Source: a virus. From it: a DNA stretch of 27,930 bases. The translations under genes were made by a program, and so were the position numbers. Numbering within the stretch: the stretch's first letter is position 1; the number at the start of each line of letters is the position of its first letter. This document shows positions 12,612 to 19,544 of this stretch, in pieces. The notes beneath the pieces are model-generated. The model had not been told where the DNA came from and searched no databases. It worked only from the letters and a program-made list of their open reading frames with translations. The stretch spans positions 1 through 27,930 of IMG/VR virus record IMGVR_UViG_3300032046_000171. One strand, 5' to 3'.

Positions 12612-13469
12612 ATGAAGAAAGCTCTTCGCGCCGTAACGCTACTCGTCCTGATGGCGGTCCTCGCCGTCTCGCTGGCGGGTTGCTTTGAGAAGCCTGCCGT
12701 CATCACCGTCTCCCCGGTCAGGTTCGGGGGCTACCCCAGTGCCACCGCGGGCGGCCTCAAGGTGACCTTCACGGTCGCCGGAGTGGTCGGAGATGTGTAT
12801 GTAGACTTCGGGGACGGATCCGATTTCGTCATGCTCCCGTCAAGCCGCACAATTAGTCATGTCTTCTGCTACGAAGGCGCGTATGCTGTGACGTTCACCA
12901 CCGGCAAAGCGCTAGGCAGATCGACTGTGTATGTCCTTAACAACAGGCCAATCGTCTACGTTCCATTCTGGGTTGAGGGGCCCGTGGTCGGCGCAGGCGA
13001 GTTCCTGATGTTTGATCTCAGGTACATGGAACGAGGTTGTGCGGGCGGGGGTGCGCCCCTGCGGGCATACGGGGTCGCCCCCGGGCAGGACCAGAACTAC
13101 ATCCGCATCTCGGCGGTAAATGCTCTCGGAAGCAGGATCTCGATCTTCAACGCCGATCGTGTCCTGGTGAACGACATCTGGATTCCCCTGCCGCAGTTCC
13201 TCGGGTGTTTCGCTCAGTGGTCGGGGGACACCCCGCGGTTCCCGTTCATCTTCCCGGTGCTCTCTGCGTTGGATACGACAACGCTCGGCTGTGAACCCGT
13301 GTGTCCACCGCCTGATGACCCGTGGATTCCGGAAAATCCTGGCCCCAACGACATCGAGATGCGATTCATTCTCGAGGCGCGCAACCAGTGGATGCCGGAA
13401 GGTCTCGACTCCTACCCACGACGAGAGTGGGCCATCTACGCCCCGCTCCACAACTGCACCCTTCCCTAG
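12612..13469 (+). CDS. Predicted lipoprotein with PKD-like domain
   Basis: A protein of 285 residues starting MKKALRAVTLLVLMAV. Residues 1-23 form a lipoprotein signal peptide with lipobox L-A-G-C and the lipidated Cys at 24, so the product should be exported and membrane anchored. VYVDFGDGSDFVMLP, HVFCYEGAYAVTF is the D-F-G-D-G...H-x-Y/F-x-x-x-G-x-Y-x-V pattern of PKD-type beta-sandwich domains. The C-terminal half has several Cys and Pro (CEPVCPPPDDPWIPE). AGGAG precedes the ATG by 9 nt. A role in changing the host surface, such as superinfection exclusion, is an inference. Confidence 0.78.
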   Translation: MKKALRAVTLLVLMAVLAVSLAGCFEKPAVITVSPVRFGGYPSATAGGLKVTFTVAGVVGDVYVDFGDGSDFVMLPSSRTISHVFCYEGAYAVTFTTGKALGRSTVYVLNNRPIVYVPFWVEGPVVGAGEFLMFDLRYMERGCAGGGAPLRAYGVAPGQDQNYIRISAVNALGSRISIFNADRVLVNDIWIPLPQFLGCFAQWSGDTPRFPFIFPVLSALDTTTLGCEPVCPPPDDPWIPENPGPNDIEMRFILEARNQWMPEGLDSYPRREWAIYAPLHNCTLP

Positions 13470-13485
13470 TTAGAGGAGGAAGTCC

Positions 13486-13734
13486 ATGCTGAATGTCTTT
13501 ACTTGGATCATCGAAAAGGCCACGTCCATACTCAAGACCGGCGCCAGCGCCGTCCTTCCCGCCACGCAGATTGAGGCTGTCGGGGGCAGGCGCGTATGGC
13601 TCTGTCTGGTGGGCATGGTGTTCGTCGTCGCCGGCCACTACATCGGCATCCCGGAGTCCCTGCAGTACGCCTGTTTGGGATTGGCGGGGGCATTCGTTGT
13701 TGGGCAGTCGGCGGTCGACTACAAGCGGGAATGA
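13486..13734 (+). CDS. Small membrane protein, possible holin-like
   Basis: A protein of 82 residues starting MLNVFTWIIEKATSIL, with AGAGGAGGAAG before the ATG. There is an amphipathic N-terminus and two hydrophobic segments, about 36-51 (VWLCLVGMVFVVAGHY) and 59-73 (LQYACLGLAGAFVVG), then a charged tail (SAVDYKRE). This shape is like class II holins, but no lysis enzyme can be identified next to it with confidence, so the holin label is tentative. It overlaps the next gene by ATGA. Confidence 0.65.
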   Translation: MLNVFTWIIEKATSILKTGASAVLPATQIEAVGGRRVWLCLVGMVFVVAGHYIGIPESLQYACLGLAGAFVVGQSAVDYKRE

Positions 13735-14150
13735 AGAAGCGGCGGATCACCCACCTTGTCGTTGGGCTGGAGACCTATCCCGTCGTCTTCGCGCCCGAGC
13801 ATCTCGCCGCCATCGAGCGGCACGACAAAACGAGTGGGGCGCTAAAGACCTCGGCTGGATACGACGGGCTCGTCTCGTTCAAGTTCGGTGTCGTCCTGCT
13901 GAATCCCAACATCAGGGTGACAGAGAACAAACCTCTCCTGGTGTTGGGGCACGAGGCGCTCCACCTCGTCGAGTACGCCGCGGCGACCCCCCTTGGAGAG
14001 GAGCCGGTGGACAGGATCTCGCGCGCCTTCCTCACCATGCTTGTCGAATCCGGCATCATAAATCCAGACGAGATCGAGATTGTGGGGATCTCTCCGGAGG
14101 AAGCCGGTCTTCCATCTCCGGAGGAATGTGTGGAGATCCTAGGGGTATGA
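13731..14150 (+). CDS. HExxH zincin-like protein
   Basis: A protein of 139 residues starting MKKRRITHLVVGLETY, coupled to the preceding gene by a 4-nt overlap. The key feature is LLVLGHEALHLVEY (about residues 71-84), an HExxH metallopeptidase motif on a predicted helix, preceded by the strand-like VVLLNPNIRV. A third zinc ligand is not obvious; a glutamate in the EEP/DRIS segment or later could serve. This suggests a small metalloprotease of unknown target. ImmA/IrrE-like or lysis-related roles are possible but not shown. Confidence 0.68.
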   Translation: MKKRRITHLVVGLETYPVVFAPEHLAAIERHDKTSGALKTSAGYDGLVSFKFGVVLLNPNIRVTENKPLLVLGHEALHLVEYAAATPLGEEPVDRISRAFLTMLVESGIINPDEIEIVGISPEEAGLPSPEECVEILGV

Positions 14151-14222
14151 ACAATGAGCGGGTCATGGGCATCTCGGGCGTTGGCGCGGGCAATCGACCT
14201 TAGCGACCACACTCGAGTAGAG

Positions 14223-14249
14223 GCAGGTTCGAGTCCTGCCGCCCGCCCA
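14223..14249 (+). other. tRNA 3'-end-like segment (T-arm plus acceptor 3' strand)
   Basis: GCAGG-TTCGAGT-CCTGC forms a perfect tRNA T-arm (5-bp stem, 7-nt loop). It is followed by CGCCCGC and CCA-like bases, ending immediately before the first base of the tmRNA. No complete cloverleaf could be drawn upstream. The best 5' partner strands (GCGGGTC at 14158, CGGGCG at 14175) leave no proper D-arm or anticodon arm. It may be a tRNA remnant, an integration (attP) core derived from a host tRNA gene, or part of an unusual tRNA. Confidence 0.55.
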
Positions 14250-14576
14250 GGGGGCGCTTGGCTTCGACAGGCGCAGTGAAACGAGGAGTGCGCGCAACCA
14301 CACCAACACGTGTGAACACTCTCAAGTCTCTCTTCGCGCGAGCGAAGGGCGCGGTCCTCGGCCTCGTAGGCTGGCTGACAAACCGCGGCGAACCCGCCTA
14401 CGCTCCGGTCGCCTGCTTCGCCTAGCGGTCGGTAGCTCTCAGAGGTGAACGCTGGCCAGGCACAAGGCTCGTCGGTTGTGGCGCCTGGCCGCGCTGATTC
14501 CAGAGCCGACTACTGCGCGTAGCAACTCGTCGCGAATCTCGTCTGGACGCGGATTCGACCTCCGCCGCCTCCACCA
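14250..14576 (+). ncRNA. ssrA: tmRNA (transfer-messenger RNA)
   Basis: A complete tmRNA of 327 nt. The 5' end GGGGGCG (14250-14256) pairs with CGCCTCC (14566-14572), one G-T wobble, followed by discriminator A and encoded CCA (14574-14576). The tmRNA hallmark GGCTTCGACAGG follows the acceptor strand, and the T-arm GCGGA-TTCGACC-TCCGC is perfect. Helix P2 is visible (ACGAG 14281-14285 with CTCGT 14538-14542; GAGT and GCGCGC with ACTC and GCGCGT). An 8-bp helix GGCCAGGC/GCCTGGCC (14454-14461, 14483-14490) with GGCTC/GAGCC forms a downstream pseudoknot. CGCGGT/ACCGCG (14350, 14382) suits PK1. The tag probably ends YAPVACFA with stop TAG at 14423; an alternative frame from GCG 14388 reads ANPPTLRSPASPSGR. 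It rescues stalled ribosomes with SmpB. Confidence 0.93.
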
Positions 14577-14618
14577 GGAGAACAGGTATTGGGCGAAGAC
14601 CAATAGGAGGAAAGTGCG

Positions 14619-14909
14619 TTGGAAAAGGACCGACTGGACGATCTTGTCGATCGGCAAATAGCCTGCGAAAGAACCCTGAATGACCTGGACAAGTCATTGG
14701 ATGATAGGCTGGAGAAATTGCGCATTGGGGTTGTCGCTGGGATCAAGGAGGAGCTTGCCCCCATACGCAAAGTGCTCTGGGGGGATGGCGACCTCGCGGG
14801 GGGATTAGTCGCCCGTGTGGCAATGCAGTGGCGGGTCATGGCGTGGGTGGCGGGTGTCCTCGGAAGCGTTCTCTCGGGTATAGTCGTCTGGGCGACGATC
14901 AGGAAGTAG
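14619..14909 (+). CDS. Coiled-coil protein with C-terminal membrane helix (XhlA-like shape)
   Basis: A protein of 96 residues from a TTG start at 14619 (LEKDRLDDLVDRQIAC), with AGGAGG 8 nt upstream. Residues 1-45 are a charged helix suited to a coiled coil (ERTLNDLDKSLDDRLEKL). Residues about 75-93 (AWVAGVLGSVLSGIVVWAT) form one membrane segment with a basic end. Small haemolysin XhlA-like proteins that accompany holins have this architecture, but sequence identity is not evident. The terminase gene starts directly after its stop. Confidence 0.65.
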   Translation: MEKDRLDDLVDRQIACERTLNDLDKSLDDRLEKLRIGVVAGIKEELAPIRKVLWGDGDLAGGLVARVAMQWRVMAWVAGVLGSVLSGIVVWATIRK

Positions 14910-16298
14910 ATGCCGGTCCTCAAACTCCATAGCTCATTCTTCGGCGAGCACCCCAAGCAGGACAAGCTGCTGACCTGCGAGGAGCGCTGGCAGGTCGTCG
15001 CCGCGGGACGGCGCTTCGGGAAGGGCAACTTCGCTCTACGCAAAGCCGCCAAGATCGGGGCCCTGCATCCTGGATGCCGCATCTGGATCGTTTCGCCCAC
15101 GTACTCCTTCACCGATCCCATGTGGGATAAGGCTGTGGCGGCGTTTAGCCAGATGAGGGTCGGCGCATCCTCCTTCGTCCAAAAGACGCGCATCAAAGAC
15201 CGAGACATCGTCTTGTTCAACGGCGCGGAGATCCAGTTCAAGACCTCGGTCGAACCTGACAGCTTACGCGGGGCCGGCGACTTGATGGAGTTCTTGATCG
15301 TCGACGAAGCCGCCTACTGCGAGGAAGAGGCCTGGAAAGCGGTCCGCCCGGCGCTGATGGACCACAAGGCGCCAGCCGTGTTCATCTCGACCCCCAACCG
15401 GCTCAACCCCAAAAACTGGTTCTACGATCTGTGGCTGAAGGGGCAGACGCACTTGAGCGTTGTCTGCCCGGGTTGCGGGGGCGGGGGGCAGTGCTCCCTG
15501 TGCTGCGACAGCGGGTCGGTCCTCATCGAGAACCCCGCGAAGACCGAGGGGTACGCCTCGTGGCAGTTCTCCAGCTACGACAATCCGTACATCGACCCGG
15601 CGGAGATCGACGACCTCATTGCCACATCCAACTGGAACAGCCAGGACGTCCGCCGAGAGATCTTCGCCGAGTTTCTTGGAGGCACCGCGGTCATCTTCCC
15701 CTATGAGGCGGTCCGAGACTGCATCAAAGGGCAATTCGAGGCGTACACGCCAGGCTGCATGTACGTGATCGGAGTTGACCTGGGCCGCGTGGAATCGCAT
15801 ACCGTGGTTACGGTATTGCGTTTTCCGGCGTCCGATCAAGAGGTCCCCCACGTAGTGCGCATCGAGCGCTTTCAGGGATCGTGGGGCGTGCAGAAACAGC
15901 GCATCGCGGACATCGCCAAGCACTACGCGAGCCCTCCCGCTTTCATCGACGCCACAGGCCTTGGCGACCCCCTGCGCCACGAACTAGAGTTGGAACCGTA
16001 CAACGTCCGCAAGTTGAACCCAGTCAAGTTCAGCGGGACCAGCAAGCCGCAGATCGTAGACGCTCTAGTTGGAGCGGTGAACGGAAGCTCCATCTCCTTC
16101 CCGGAGCACGCACAACTCGAGAAGGAGCTCGTCGGCCTGGAGGCCAAGACGACTCCCGGAGGAACGACTACCTACCAGCGCTCAAAGGGCGTCCCTGACG
16201 ACTGCGTCATGTCTCTTTGTCTTGCCTACTGGGGGTTCCTGACTTTGGGAGGAGGGACGAAAAGAGGAGGTCTCTGGATCCGGGGGATTGGGAGATGA
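14910..16298 (+). CDS. terL: Terminase large subunit with a zinc-ribbon insertion
   Basis: A DNA-packaging motor and nuclease of 462 residues. The ATPase domain has Walker A GRRFGKG (33-39), Walker B LMEFLIVDEAAY (125-136) and the coupling motif FISTPN (158-163). The C-terminal RNase H-like nuclease has IGVDLGRVESHT (Asp290), FIDATGLGD (Asp347) and VPDDCVMSLCLAYWG (Asp431). Between the domains lies CPGCGGGGQCSLCC (Cys 186, 189, 195, 198/199), a small zinc-ribbon-like insert that most terminases lack. The ATG follows the previous stop without a gap. No small terminase subunit is recognised nearby; the helical protein at 11922 is only a candidate by position. Confidence 0.93.
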   Translation: MPVLKLHSSFFGEHPKQDKLLTCEERWQVVAAGRRFGKGNFALRKAAKIGALHPGCRIWIVSPTYSFTDPMWDKAVAAFSQMRVGASSFVQKTRIKDRDIVLFNGAEIQFKTSVEPDSLRGAGDLMEFLIVDEAAYCEEEAWKAVRPALMDHKAPAVFISTPNRLNPKNWFYDLWLKGQTHLSVVCPGCGGGGQCSLCCDSGSVLIENPAKTEGYASWQFSSYDNPYIDPAEIDDLIATSNWNSQDVRREIFAEFLGGTAVIFPYEAVRDCIKGQFEAYTPGCMYVIGVDLGRVESHTVVTVLRFPASDQEVPHVVRIERFQGSWGVQKQRIADIAKHYASPPAFIDATGLGDPLRHELELEPYNVRKLNPVKFSGTSKPQIVDALVGAVNGSSISFPEHAQLEKELVGLEAKTTPGGTTTYQRSKGVPDDCVMSLCLAYWGFLTLGGGTKRGGLWIRGIGR

Positions 16299-16328
16299 CT
16301 CTGCGTAACCTTCTAGTGGTCATTCTTT

Positions 16329-16347
16329 GTCTGTCACTTTGACAGAC
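16329..16347 (+). other. Hairpin with consensus TTGACA in the terminase/structural gap
   Basis: GTCTGTCA-CTT-TGACAGAC is an 8-bp perfect stem with a 3-nt loop in the 85-nt gap after the terminase gene. There is no U-tract. The right arm supplies a perfect TTGACA -35 hexamer, but no good -10 is found 16-18 nt downstream (sequence near CAATCG). It may be a processing site, an operator over a promoter, or a weak terminator. Confidence 0.35.
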
Positions 16348-16383
16348 CGTCAGCTCCGCCTGCAATCGTAAGGGGGTACTTCT

Positions 16384-16746
16384 GTGGCCAAGCAAGTCCC
16401 AGTGAACATCGGCTTTGGCGGCTCCCATCTGGACACCCAGCTCCAAGGAATCCTCGCCGGGTTGGCCGTCGATTCCATGCTCGCCCACGTCAAGATGACG
16501 GCTGTCACGGGGGCGTCGGCCGGGAGTGACATCACTCTCGACGGGATCTCCACGGACGACAAGATCCTGTTTGCGGTCATCGTCCACGACATGGCGGCCG
16601 CGACGCCGAGTTTCTCCTCTGTCGACATCGCCCAGACGTCCGAGCTTCACGTTGACGACGACGATGTCATCCACTGCTCGGTCGACACGACCGACTGCGA
16701 AGTGTTCGTCCTGTGGGTCGACAAGAGCACCGCGCAAGTCAACTAG
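16384..16746 (+). CDS. Probable small virion protein (head decoration or fibre-like)
   Basis: A GTG-started protein of 120 residues (VAKQVPVNIGFGGSHL), with TAAGGGGG upstream. It is strand-rich and polar, with repeated Asp (ELHVDDDDVIHCSVDTTD) and a tail VFVLWVDKSTAQVN. Its size and its place between terminase and portal suggest a minor head protein such as a decoration protein. No family is recognised, so this is a positional inference. Confidence 0.6.
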   Translation: MAKQVPVNIGFGGSHLDTQLQGILAGLAVDSMLAHVKMTAVTGASAGSDITLDGISTDDKILFAVIVHDMAAATPSFSSVDIAQTSELHVDDDDVIHCSVDTTDCEVFVLWVDKSTAQVN

Positions 16747-16755
16747 CGATAGCCC

Positions 16756-18267
16756 ATGGCTGAAGGCTGGAAGAGTCAGATTTTCGTCGGCTCCGGGGAG
16801 GCCTCTCCTCCGAGCGACCCTCTGTCCCTGTCGCTCCGCATGACGATGCTGGGGCAGAAGGCGGCTCGACCGAACCGCAAAGGGGAAAACGAGAAACCCC
16901 TGCCGGACGCCAACCGCCAAGAGACCGAGAAGTCAGGACCTGAAGTTCTGCCGTGGCCCCACGGAATGGACCCGGCCGAGATTGCCGCCTTGTACGACGA
17001 GGACTCTACGCATCATGCTTGCGTGAACCTCAAGGCCGCAGCCCTTCTGAGCAACGGCTACAAGTTTGTCAACCCCAAAGGCAAGTCCAAGGTCCCGCCG
17101 GCCATGATCGAGGAGTTCGAGGCCATGTTCCCGGATGGCGTTGAGGACTTTGCCACCGCGGTTGAGCGGGACTTCTGGAGCCTGGGTAACGCCTGGATTG
17201 AGGTTGTCCGCAACAACGCCGGCCGGGTAACGGGGGGGGCTGCCAGCGGGCGCGTGGCTGAGCTTCGCCACGTCCCGGCGAGGACAATGTGGGCAGTGAA
17301 CCCCAAGTTCAAGGAAACGCGGGGCTCCTACGTCCAAGTTGTGGGCGGAGAAGAGGTCTACTTCCGTGCCTTTGGAGACGTAGAGCCGGCTTCTGCCGAG
17401 GGGCAGGATGCGGTCAACGAACTCGTCCACCTGAAGAACTACACCCCCTACGATTCGTGGTACGGGATCCCGCCCATCTGGGCCGCCCTGTGCGCCGTGC
17501 TGGGGAACAGGCTTTTCGAGCAGCACGCGATGGACTATCTCGAGGACCGCGGCCTAAGCCGCTACCTCCTCGTGATGGACGGCGCCCACATGATGCTCGA
17601 CGAGAAGGACGAGGCCGTCCTCAACAGTTATATCAACGGCCTCATCTCGAATCGCAACACCAAGCTCATCCTGTTGGGGACTCCCAGTGGGACGAGCTCC
17701 ACCGTTCATGCACTTCGGGGAGAGGTGAACTTTGACACCCTCGACGTTGTGCGCACGGCGAACCGAGACAGCATCGCCAGGGTGCATAACGTCCCTCCGC
17801 GGCTCCTGGGGATCATCGCTTCCGGAGCGCTTGGGGGGGCCTCAGAGGGCGACGTTCAGTTCGAGTATTTCAAGCGCATGTGTGTCCGGCCCCGGCAGAA
17901 GGTTTGGAGCAGACTCTTCCAGCAGATATTCTTCGGGCAGGACGCCAAGCGGGCGAAGTGGACTGTCGAGTTCAACGAGCTGGACATCGCAGATTTCCTG
18001 CGGTTGATGCAGGCGAACGTGGGGTACATCCGATCGGGCGTCCTGACAGTCAACCAGGTCCTGTCCTCCCTCGGGCATGATGGGATCGGCCCGGCCGGTG
18101 ATCGGCACATCATCATCGCCGGCGGCACCCCCACCGACCTCGAGCAGATCGGCGCGCTTCCCGCGGCGGCCCCGGGTCCTGGGACGAGCGACCCGGGAGG
18201 GAATGACAGCCGCGGCCAAGGTGACGGAAGCGGCGGCGACCAAACCGCCGGTCAGGGTGACCAGTAA
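16756..18267 (+). CDS. Portal protein (PBSX/HK97-like)
   Basis: A protein of 503 residues forming the dodecameric portal through which DNA enters the head. DPAEIAALYDEDSTHHACVN leads into the portal core. NYTPYDSWYGIPPIWAALCA followed by QHAMDYLEDRGLSRYLLVM is the characteristic Y-G-I-P-P...F/Y-x-x-x-G motif of PBSX-type portals. VRTANRDSIARVHNVPPRLLGII is the conserved wing/stem segment. The last 40 residues are a Gly/Asp/Gln-rich disordered tail (GQGDGSGGDQTAGQGDQ). The stop overlaps the ATG of the protease gene (TAATG). Confidence 0.88.
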   Translation: MAEGWKSQIFVGSGEASPPSDPLSLSLRMTMLGQKAARPNRKGENEKPLPDANRQETEKSGPEVLPWPHGMDPAEIAALYDEDSTHHACVNLKAAALLSNGYKFVNPKGKSKVPPAMIEEFEAMFPDGVEDFATAVERDFWSLGNAWIEVVRNNAGRVTGGAASGRVAELRHVPARTMWAVNPKFKETRGSYVQVVGGEEVYFRAFGDVEPASAEGQDAVNELVHLKNYTPYDSWYGIPPIWAALCAVLGNRLFEQHAMDYLEDRGLSRYLLVMDGAHMMLDEKDEAVLNSYINGLISNRNTKLILLGTPSGTSSTVHALRGEVNFDTLDVVRTANRDSIARVHNVPPRLLGIIASGALGGASEGDVQFEYFKRMCVRPRQKVWSRLFQQIFFGQDAKRAKWTVEFNELDIADFLRLMQANVGYIRSGVLTVNQVLSSLGHDGIGPAGDRHIIIAGGTPTDLEQIGALPAAAPGPGTSDPGGNDSRGQGDGSGGDQTAGQGDQ

Positions 18268-19493
18268 TGCCTCTTGGGAAGTGGCCGAACTTCGATTCGT
18301 GTGTCTCCGGCGTGATGGAAGAGAAGGGATTCTCGCGCGCTCGCGCCGAGAGGTACTGCGGGGCGATCCAACACGCCGTCGAAGGGCAAGCGCACGGGAA
18401 GATGTTCGTGCCCGTCGCCTTCGACCAGAAGGCGCTGGAGAAAGATGGGCTGATCTGCGGGTTCGCATCGACGCCCGTCGTGGATTTCGGCGATGAGAAG
18501 TTCCGCGATGAGATGCCTGCGCAGATATGGCTGGAGGCCGTTCCTCTGTTCTTCGAGAGAGGGCAGGAGATCAACCTCTTGCACCGTGACATCCCAGCCG
18601 GGATCACGGAGCGCGTAGAGATCAGCTCCAAGGGCTTGTGGCTCGCCACCAGGCCGAAGTACGCATACGTCCAAGAGATGGTGCGGCTCGGATTCCTCAA
18701 GGGATTCTCTGTCGAATACTTCTACAACCATGAGGACTACGACCTCATCCCGAGCACGAATCCGTTCGACCCGCGCCCTATCCGCCGGTTCAAGCATCTT
18801 CTGTTGAAGCGGGTCTCCTACGTAGATGTTCCGATGAACCCAGAGTCTCTCTTCGAGGGAGCCAAGATGAACCTAGATGGTCTCCGCTACGTGTTCGATG
18901 ATAAGTCGGGCACGTTGACGGTTTTCGTAGATGATCAGGCGACCTTCGCCGAGCTGGCGCGGTTGTTCTCTGGACAACTTGCGGTCACCGCGCAGGTCGT
19001 TCCAGACGGAAGAGCGGTGAAGGCGTTCGCCTTCAAGATGGCACAAGGCCCGGATGAATCCGGGACCCCTCGCTCCGGCCCCCTCGCGCGTTTCTTTGGC
19101 ACTAGAGGGGACAAGAGTGCGGGGACAGACGAGGAGGACACGTTGGACAAGGAGCTCCAGGCGAAGTACGACGCCCTCGCCACGGAGGTTGAGGGCCTCT
19201 CGAAGAAGATGAAGGACCTGACCGCCGTGACGCCGGAGGCGCTTACCGCCCTCACCGCGCAGGTTGACGGCCTCAAAGCCGCGCTGACCCCCAAGCAAGG
19301 GGAGAAGGCGCTCGCCGAGAGGATTGCCGACCTCGAGAAAGGCGACAAGGGCGCAGACCGCGTGACCGCGCTCGAGACGGGCCTCGCGGAGCAGAAGGCG
19401 CTGACGGCGCAAGTCGTGGCCTACCTCGAAGCCCAGAAGGGCGCGAGCACTGCTCTCAAGCCAGTGGCCCCGTCCGTCCCTGACCGCTGGTAG
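18267..19493 (+). CDS. Prohead protease-scaffold fusion (XkdF-like)
   Basis: A protein of 408 residues. Residues 1-45 include FDSCVSGVMEEKGFSRARAE and YCGAIQ, a small module also seen in front of XkdF-type proteases. The protease domain has LICGFASTPVVDF, His106 in EINLLHRD and Ser148 in FLKGFSVEYF, consistent with the His/Ser pair of herpesvirus-like assembly proteases. Residues about 290-395 are a charged coiled coil (KELQAKYDALATEVEGLSKK and following heptads), the expected scaffold. The protein would cleave head proteins and be removed during maturation. An internal translation start for the scaffold is listed separately. Confidence 0.82.
   Translation: MPLGKWPNFDSCVSGVMEEKGFSRARAERYCGAIQHAVEGQAHGKMFVPVAFDQKALEKDGLICGFASTPVVDFGDEKFRDEMPAQIWLEAVPLFFERGQEINLLHRDIPAGITERVEISSKGLWLATRPKYAYVQEMVRLGFLKGFSVEYFYNHEDYDLIPSTNPFDPRPIRRFKHLLLKRVSYVDVPMNPESLFEGAKMNLDGLRYVFDDKSGTLTVFVDDQATFAELARLFSGQLAVTAQVVPDGRAVKAFAFKMAQGPDESGTPRSGPLARFFGTRGDKSAGTDEEDTLDKELQAKYDALATEVEGLSKKMKDLTAVTPEALTALTAQVDGLKAALTPKQGEKALAERIADLEKGDKGADRVTALETGLAEQKALTAQVVAYLEAQKGASTALKPVAPSVPDRW
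19143..19493 (+). CDS. Nested scaffold protein from an internal start
   Basis: Within the protease gene, AGGAGG (19132-19137) lies 5 nt before an in-frame TTG at 19143. Initiation there would give a 116-residue product consisting only of the coiled-coil scaffold (LDKELQAKYDALATEV...). Phage lambda makes its scaffold Nu3 by just such an internal start within the protease gene C. The arrangement here is read from sequence, but actual use of the start is inferred. Confidence 0.45.
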   Translation: MDKELQAKYDALATEVEGLSKKMKDLTAVTPEALTALTAQVDGLKAALTPKQGEKALAERIADLEKGDKGADRVTALETGLAEQKALTAQVVAYLEAQKGASTALKPVAPSVPDRW

Positions 19494-19544
19494 CAGCGCT
19501 TCCCGCGCACCGCACTCACCACCTCAAGAGGGGGTAGCACAACC

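Noticed and set aside
11888-12706. Upstream extension of the sigma-like ORF to a 569-aa protein
   Set aside because: It is antisense to two well-supported rightward genes and low in complexity; the ATG at 11887 has a good ribosome binding site.
14158-14249. Complete tRNA before the tmRNA
   Set aside because: T-arm and acceptor 3' strand are present, but no D-arm and no anticodon arm with a valid 7-nt loop could be formed from any 5' start tested by eye.
15264-15980. Leftward 238-codon ORF within the terminase gene
   Set aside because: Antisense shadow of terL; its reading reflects codon bias of the opposite strand.
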